NCBI RefSeq assembly: GCF_003391135.1
Contig: NZ_CP031455.1
Location: forward strand, 4,123,001 to 4,187,000
DNA: 64,000 nucleotides
Source of the DNA: Streptoverticillium olivoreticuli subsp. olivoreticuli
Lineage (GTDB): Bacteria > Actinomycetota > Actinomycetes > Streptomycetales > Streptomycetaceae
Direction of reading: 5' to 3'
A model generated the notes under the pieces. It did not search any database. It was not told the origin of the DNA and was given only the letters and a program-made list of their open reading frames with translations. The translations under genes and the position numbers were made by a program. Every line of letters starts with the position of its first letter. Positions within the stretch are counted from its first letter, which is position 1. Of this stretch, positions 60,230-64,000 are shown piece by piece.

Positions 60230-60457
60230 CCGGGTGGCGCAGCCCGCGGCGCGGGCGTACGGCAGCAGCCGCGCACCCTCGGCGGCGAGGTCGACCTGCC
60301 GGGTCGTACGGGTGAACAGCCCGGCGCCCAGGCGCTGTTGCAGTCTGCGGATGTCCCGGCTGATGGCCTGCTGGGCGAGGTGGAGGCGCGCAGCAGGCGC
60401 GGCTCCATGTCGTGTGGCACGTACGGCAGTTGACAACACGGGTGCGTAAATGGCCAC
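60230..60457 (-). pseudogene. LysR-family regulator, N-terminal remnant
   Basis: The frame encodes AARLHLAQQAISRDIRRLQQ, then RLGAGLFTRTTRQVDLAAEGARLLPYARAAG, the typical LysR winged helix. The first helix is broken (ATRHGAAPAARLHLAQQ lacks the usual preceding F-x-V-A-x-E segment in frame) and the co-inducer domain is absent, with the frame ending soon after. A truncated or decayed gene. Confidence 0.7.
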
Positions 60458-60503
60458 TGATCAGGTGTTGGACGGCCGGCTCGCGGTGCGGCGAGAGTTG
60501 GCC

Positions 60504-60575
60504 CATGCCGAACTCCCCTTACCGAAGCCCCCTGTTCGCGGTCAGCGGCAGCACGCTGGTGGCCGCCGCCCCCAG
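60504..60575 (+). pseudogene. Fragment of a transporter-like N-terminus
   Basis: ATG at 60504 begins MPNSPYRSPLFAVSGSTLVAAA, which resembles the first residues of some actinobacterial MFS proteins (Y-R-x-LFAVPG), and then the frame becomes Arg-rich and unlike any helix. With the LysR remnant this suggests a deleted divergent regulator-transporter pair. Low confidence. Confidence 0.35.
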
Positions 60576-60603
60576 GGTTGTCCTGGAGCACCGGAAGGGC
60601 GGG

Positions 60604-61788
60604 TTACAGCGCGCCCGTCCGGCGCCCCGTCCGCGACTTGACCAGCGCGACGCCCGTCAGGCCCGCCAGACCCGCGAACCCCACCCCGACCACCGTCGTC
60701 ACCAGGGCCGACCCGGACGCCCCGGCCGACGACGCCGCCCCCGTCACCACCAGCTGTCCGATCTTGCGTACGCGCCCGTGGTGGCTGACCACCGTCACCG
60801 GGTAGCGGCCCTCCCCCAGGCCGCGGCGGATGCGCGCGGGGCCGTAGTAGCGGGGCGAATCGCCGTCCCCCGCCTTGCTCTCGTCGCGCCTCAGCCGCAC
60901 CGGGCGTTCGAAGGCCGGTGACGTGGCGGTCAGCCGGTCCTCCTCGCCCGGGTCGGGGGCGCCGTCGCGCCACAGGACGTTGACGGTCCCGCCGGGCGGG
61001 ACGGTGTGGCCGTGGGTGCGGGCCCGCCCGGGGTCCGACCTGTCCGAGGTGTCGAAGAACGCGGGGCCGCGCGCCCTGCCCACGTAGTCGCGGTCGCCGG
61101 GCCGGGCCGCGCGGACCACCAGCGGCTTCTCCTCGATGGTGCGGCCGCCGGGGCCGGTGAGCGTCACCTTGTAGGTGCCGTCCTTCACCGAGGAGGGCAG
61201 GTCGAGGCCGCCGGAGAACAGCCGGGGGTTGTTCCAGTCGGCGCTCGCCGGGTCGTGCGCGAGCCGCACGGGCGCGGGGAAGGCGGGCGAGCGGGCCTCG
61301 AAGGACGTCCCGGTCTCGCCGGGGAACAGGTCGTCGTACGCCATCCACAGCCGCTCCCCCGGCCGCATGATCTCGTCCGGCGCGGTCACCGTGAACTGCG
61401 GCCTGCGGGCGGGCCCGACCTCCACCCGGTCCTCGGCGACGACGTGGCCGCCGGCGCGCACGGTGAGCGGATAGCTGCCGGGCCTGACGGTCATCGCGAT
61501 GGCGGGCCGGGCGTGGTGGCCGCGCTCGGCGGCCGGTGCGCGGTGCGCGTAGGGGGCGAGCTTCATACGGTGCGGGAAGACGGGCGAGGAGACGGTGACG
61601 TCGCCCCGGCCGCGCACGCCCTGCACGTCTATGTCGACGAGCCCGCCGGGACGGTTGTCGAAGGCGCCGTTGAGCAGCAGGTGCACCCCGCCGCGCCCGT
61701 CGTCGGCCACCGCGGCCCCGGACGGGCCCACGGCCGGCCACAGCGCCGCGGCTCCCACCACGGCCAGCACCGCACGAGTCCACTTCAC
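60604..61788 (-). CDS. Secreted/cell-surface protein with C-terminal membrane helix
   Basis: A 394-residue protein. GTG at 61788 has AAGGGGG upstream. Signal peptide (KWTRAVLAVVGAAALWPAVG, cleavage ~30), a large extracytoplasmic region of beta-rich, Ig-like repeats (about three: VDIDVQGVRGRGDVTVSSP; PEFTVTAPDEI-like; DRLTATSPAFERPVRL), then a C-terminal membrane helix with an RTGRRTGAL tail. The repeats share T-x-x-SPAF-x-x-PVRL-type segments. The topology suggests a surface-attached structural or binding protein. No sortase motif. Function unknown. Confidence 0.8.
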   Translation of the reverse strand: MKWTRAVLAVVGAAALWPAVGPSGAAVADDGRGGVHLLLNGAFDNRPGGLVDIDVQGVRGRGDVTVSSPVFPHRMKLAPYAHRAPAAERGHHARPAIAMTVRPGSYPLTVRAGGHVVAEDRVEVGPARRPQFTVTAPDEIMRPGERLWMAYDDLFPGETGTSFEARSPAFPAPVRLAHDPASADWNNPRLFSGGLDLPSSVKDGTYKVTLTGPGGRTIEEKPLVVRAARPGDRDYVGRARGPAFFDTSDRSDPGRARTHGHTVPPGGTVNVLWRDGAPDPGEEDRLTATSPAFERPVRLRRDESKAGDGDSPRYYGPARIRRGLGEGRYPVTVVSHHGRVRKIGQLVVTGAASSAGASGSALVTTVVGVGFAGLAGLTGVALVKSRTGRRTGAL

Positions 61789-61865
61789 CGCGCACCCCCT
61801 TGTCCGCCACTGAGGAAGAGGGCCGGGACGGCTCCCGGGTTGCACCGGCTGCACGGCGCACACGA

Positions 61866-61899
61866 CGAAGGCCCCACCGCCGGGGCGGTGGGGCCTTCG
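61866..61899 (-). terminator. Terminator of ssrA
   Basis: A 16-bp perfect stem (61866-61881 with 61884-61899), 2-nt loop, just after the tmRNA 3' end. Confidence 0.7.
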
Positions 61900-61915
61900 C
61901 CTCACATGGGATGAG

Positions 61916-62283
61916 TGGAGATGGCGGGAATCGAACCCGCGTCCAACGGTGCAGAATCAGGGCTTCTCCGAGCGCAGTCCGCTGCGATTTTCTCGGCCCC
62001 GGAGATCACACGGACAAGTCTCCGTCGGGCCCAGCCACTGTTTGATTTCCTGCCGGACCCCGTGGCCGGGACCGGCAGTTTAGTTCCCTCAATGATGCCA
62101 GGATCCGGGTCGGGAACAGCCCCGGGCTGACACTTCGCTAAGTCGCTACTTAGGCAGCGAGGGCGAAGGAATCGCGCTTGGTGTTGGCGATTATTGGTTG
62201 CGACATATGGTTTACGAGATCATTGCCGCTTCCTCGGCTCGCTTCCCCTGCTTCGACATCCGCTGTCGAAACCGATCATCCCC
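61916..62283 (-). ncRNA. ssrA: tmRNA (ssrA)
   Basis: Transfer-messenger RNA that rescues stalled ribosomes with SmpB, encoded just upstream on the same strand. The acceptor stem pairs GGGGATG at the 5' end (62277-62283) with CATCTCC at the 3' end (61917-61923); A at 61916 is the discriminator. The T arm reads GCGGGTTCGATTCCCGC. The mRNA-like part encodes ANTKRDSFALAA then TAA (about 62194-62156). That is 12 codons. The tag I recall for S. coelicolor is ANTKRDSSQQAFALAA, so this one seems shorter by four. Confidence 0.92.
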
Positions 62284-62394
62284 ATGTTGTTTTTTCAAGG
62301 TGCGCACCCCTTGAGGTGCTGCGCTGTCCATCGTACGTGACCGGCGTGCGCCGGGGCCAGCCAATTCCCTCCCGTGAGGGACCGGCCCCGCGGG

Positions 62395-62907
62395 CTACGG
62401 CCGCTGCTGCTGCGCCCGCTGGCGCCTGCGCGCCGCCGCGATCGCGCGGTTCGACTCCCGGGTGTCCTGCTTCTCGCGCAGCGTCTGCCGCTTGTCGTAC
62501 TCCTTCTTGCCCTTGGCGAGGGCGATCTCGACCTTGGCCCGGCCACCCCTGAAGTACAGCGCGAGCGGCACGATCGTGTGGCCCGTCTCCTGCGACTTGG
62601 AGTCGAGCTTGTCGATCTCGGCGCGGTGCATCAGCAGCTTGCGCTTGCGGCGCGCGCTGTGGTTCGTCCACGTGCCCTGGGCGTACTCGGGGACGTGGAC
62701 GTTGTGCAGCCACGCCTCGCCGCCGTCGATCTGGACGAAGCCGTCCACGAGCGAGGCCCGGCCCTGGCGCAGCGACTTGACCTCGGTGCCGGTCAGCACC
62801 ATGCCGCACTCGTAGGTGTCCAGAATGTGGTAATCGTGGCGCGCCTTCTTGTTCTGCGCGACCAGCTTGCGGTCCGGCTTCTCTTTAGCCTTCTTCTCTT
62901 TAGCCAT
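62395..62907 (-). CDS. smpB: SsrA-binding protein SmpB
   Basis: A 170-residue RNA-binding protein that binds tmRNA and the stalled ribosome. It has a Lys-rich N-terminus (MAKEKKAKEKPDRKLVAQNK), the OB-like core (YECGMVLTGTEVKSLRQGRA; DGFVQIDGGEAWLHNVHVPE) and the basic C-terminal tail (KQDTRESNRAIAAARRRQRA) that enters the mRNA channel. The ATG is at 62907. It is encoded upstream of ssrA on the same strand, separated by 111 bp. The canonical pair, with an S41 protease gene upstream. Confidence 0.96.
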   Translation of the reverse strand: MAKEKKAKEKPDRKLVAQNKKARHDYHILDTYECGMVLTGTEVKSLRQGRASLVDGFVQIDGGEAWLHNVHVPEYAQGTWTNHSARRKRKLLMHRAEIDKLDSKSQETGHTIVPLALYFRGGRAKVEIALAKGKKEYDKRQTLREKQDTRESNRAIAAARRRQRAQQQRP

Positions 62908-62925
62908 AGCGCGGTCATTCTCGCA

Positions 62926-63999
62926 CTACGACCCACCCCTGAGGCCACTCAATACTGTGCGGGCCCGCCGCTCCGCATCGCCGCGTACGACCAGGTCGGG
63001 GGCGATGCCCCGGCCGTCGACCGACCGGCCGGAGGGGGTGCGGTAGTGGCCGACGGTGAGCTCCGCGACGGAGCCGTCCGGGAGCCGGCCGGGCACCTGC
63101 ACCGAGCCCTTGCCGAAGGTGGGGGTGCCGACGACGACCGCCCGGCCGCGGTCCTGGAGGGCCCCGGCCAGCAGCTCGCCGGCGCTCATGGTGCCGCCGT
63201 CGACGAGCACCACGAGCGGCGGCCCGGTGTCGCCGCCGGGCCGGGCCTGAAGGGCGCGCTGCCCGCCCCGTACGTCATAGGTGGCGACCAGGCCGCCGTC
63301 GAGGAAGACGGAGGCCGCGGTGACGGCCTCGTCGACCAGCCCACCGGAGTTGCCCCGGAGGTCGAGCAGGATGCCCTCGCCGCGCGCGGCCGCGCGGGCC
63401 GCCCGGCGGATCCGCTCGCCCGTTCCCCGGGTGAAGGAGTCGACCTTGATCCGGGTGGCCGCGGGCCCCTCTGCCTGCCCGTCCGGCAGCCGCTCCACGA
63501 CGACGCTCTCGGTGACCAGCCGCTCACGGTGGAGGGTCCGCTCCCACGACCGCCCGGCCCGCCCGAGGCCGACCCGCACGGGCGTGCCCGCACCGGCCGG
63601 GGCGCCCGCGCTCTCGTCGGCCGCCCCGTCGCCGCGCAGCCGGGCGACGACCTCGGTGACCGGACGGCCCGCCGTCTCCACGCCGTCGACCGTGCGCAGC
63701 TGGTCCCCGGCGCGGATGCCCGCGCGCTCCGCGGGGCCGCCGGGCCGGACGCCATCGACCTCGGTCCGGCCGTCGCCCGCGCGCCGGGCGGAGAGCCCGA
63801 CGCCGATGTACGCCCCGTCCAGGGCGCGCTCGAAACCCTCGTACTCCTGGGAGCTGTAGACGGAGCTCCAGCGGTCGCCGGCGCGGCCGACCACTTCGGC
63901 CGCGGCCTCGGCGCCGGACTTGCCGTCCTGCTCGGCCTGTTCGGCGGCCTCCTCGACGGCACGGCGGTCGACGAGGCGCTCGCTCTCCGCCATGGCTTC
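62926..63999 (-). CDS. S41-family C-terminal processing protease, partial
   Basis: The C-terminal ~357 residues of a carboxy-terminal processing (CTPase/Tsp-like) serine protease; the start lies beyond the right edge. A PDZ domain (~65-130: YIGVGLSARRAG, GPAERAGIRAGDQLRTVDG) precedes the catalytic domain with Ser in GGTMSAGELLAGAL and Lys in TPTFGKGSVQVPG. The N-terminal signal/anchor is outside the window. The gene lies 18 bp upstream of smpB on the same strand and was near ftsX/ftsE in S. coelicolor, from memory. Probably acts on envelope proteins. Confidence 0.92.
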   Translation of the reverse strand, partial: EAMAESERLVDRRAVEEAAEQAEQDGKSGAEAAAEVVGRAGDRWSSVYSSQEYEGFERALDGAYIGVGLSARRAGDGRTEVDGVRPGGPAERAGIRAGDQLRTVDGVETAGRPVTEVVARLRGDGAADESAGAPAGAGTPVRVGLGRAGRSWERTLHRERLVTESVVVERLPDGQAEGPAATRIKVDSFTRGTGERIRRAARAAARGEGILLDLRGNSGGLVDEAVTAASVFLDGGLVATYDVRGGQRALQARPGGDTGPPLVVLVDGGTMSAGELLAGALQDRGRAVVVGTPTFGKGSVQVPGRLPDGSVAELTVGHYRTPSGRSVDGRGIAPDLVVRGDAERRARTVLSGLRGGS

Positions 64000-64000
64000 G

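Larger units (their letters stand above)
60049..60603. other. Decayed region between CGNR gene and secreted protein
   Basis: 555 bp with no intact gene. Holds a LysR fragment on the minus strand and a short fragment on the plus strand. Confidence 0.6.

Noticed and set aside
60412..60921. 169-codon plus-strand frame as a complete gene
   Set aside because: Only its first ~24 codons after ATG 60504 look transporter-like; the rest is antisense to the secreted-protein gene.

Overview
The window is high-GC actinobacterial DNA that reads as a piece of a Streptomyces chromosome. The evidence is the very high GC at codon position 3, frequent GTG starts, an SsgA-like sporulation protein, a DasR-type N-acetylglucosamine PTS, a CysO/CysM/Mec+ cysteine pathway and the tmRNA-smpB pair. 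From memory, the gene order (nagE1-nagE2, cysM-cysO-mec, clpS, ssgG, hppD, murA, hup, malic enzyme, helD-like, rsuA-sigU, ssrA-smpB-S41 protease) follows the conserved S. coelicolor SCO2906 to SCO2967 region. No alignment was run.

Layout. 0-2.1 kb: two GlcNAc-type PTS EIIC genes with a double DasR box. 2.1-5.1 kb: an MBL hydrolase and a sulfur-carrier cysteine pathway (mec, cysO, cysM), including a 38-codon Cys-containing leader peptide. 5.1-10.4 kb: an amino-acid permease, clpS-DUF2017, and NAD salvage (pncB, pncA). 10.5-16.5 kb: a secreted M6 metalloprotease, two RDD membrane proteins and ssgG. 16.6-23.8 kb: a glycolate-oxidase-like flavoenzyme, hppD with a divergent Lrp/AsnC regulator, and a four-gene OpuC/ProU-type osmoprotectant ABC transporter. 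23.9-34 kb: an S16 protease-like protein, an IclR regulator, an SF2 helicase, an MFS exporter, a lipoprotein that appears to use an ATT start, and a sulfur module (cysteine dioxygenase, YeiH-type exporter, LysR).

34.06-42.3 kb is the accessory part. It starts at a tRNA-Cys and holds small zinc-binding proteins, decayed fragments, and a minus-strand operon with type VII secretion hallmarks: two ESX/WXG-like or PPE-like proteins, a mycosin (S8) protease, another WXG-like protein, a DUF1023 alpha/beta hydrolase and a lipoprotein. Base composition falls locally around 36.4-38 kb. This is the best candidate for an undescribed system, possibly a secreted lipase with a lipoprotein partner.

42.3-48 kb: a three-subunit xanthine-dehydrogenase-family hydroxylase with overlapping genes. 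Its [2Fe-2S] subunit carries an exceptional ~600-residue low-complexity N-terminus. 48.2-64 kb: a GH20 hexosaminidase, a DUF3039 protein, YqgE, murA (with a duplicated tail fragment downstream), hup, malic enzyme, a HelD-like ATPase, rsuA-sigU, a CGNR regulator, a decayed LysR/transporter pair, a secreted protein, ssrA, smpB and the end of an S41 protease.

Genes are dense, and most minus-strand neighbours are translationally coupled through TGATG or GTGA overlaps. Dispersed GC-rich intergenic repeats recur at about nine places. Start codons were chosen from ribosome-binding sites and family conservation. Where an upstream -10 sits 6-7 nt from the start codon, a leaderless transcript is proposed.
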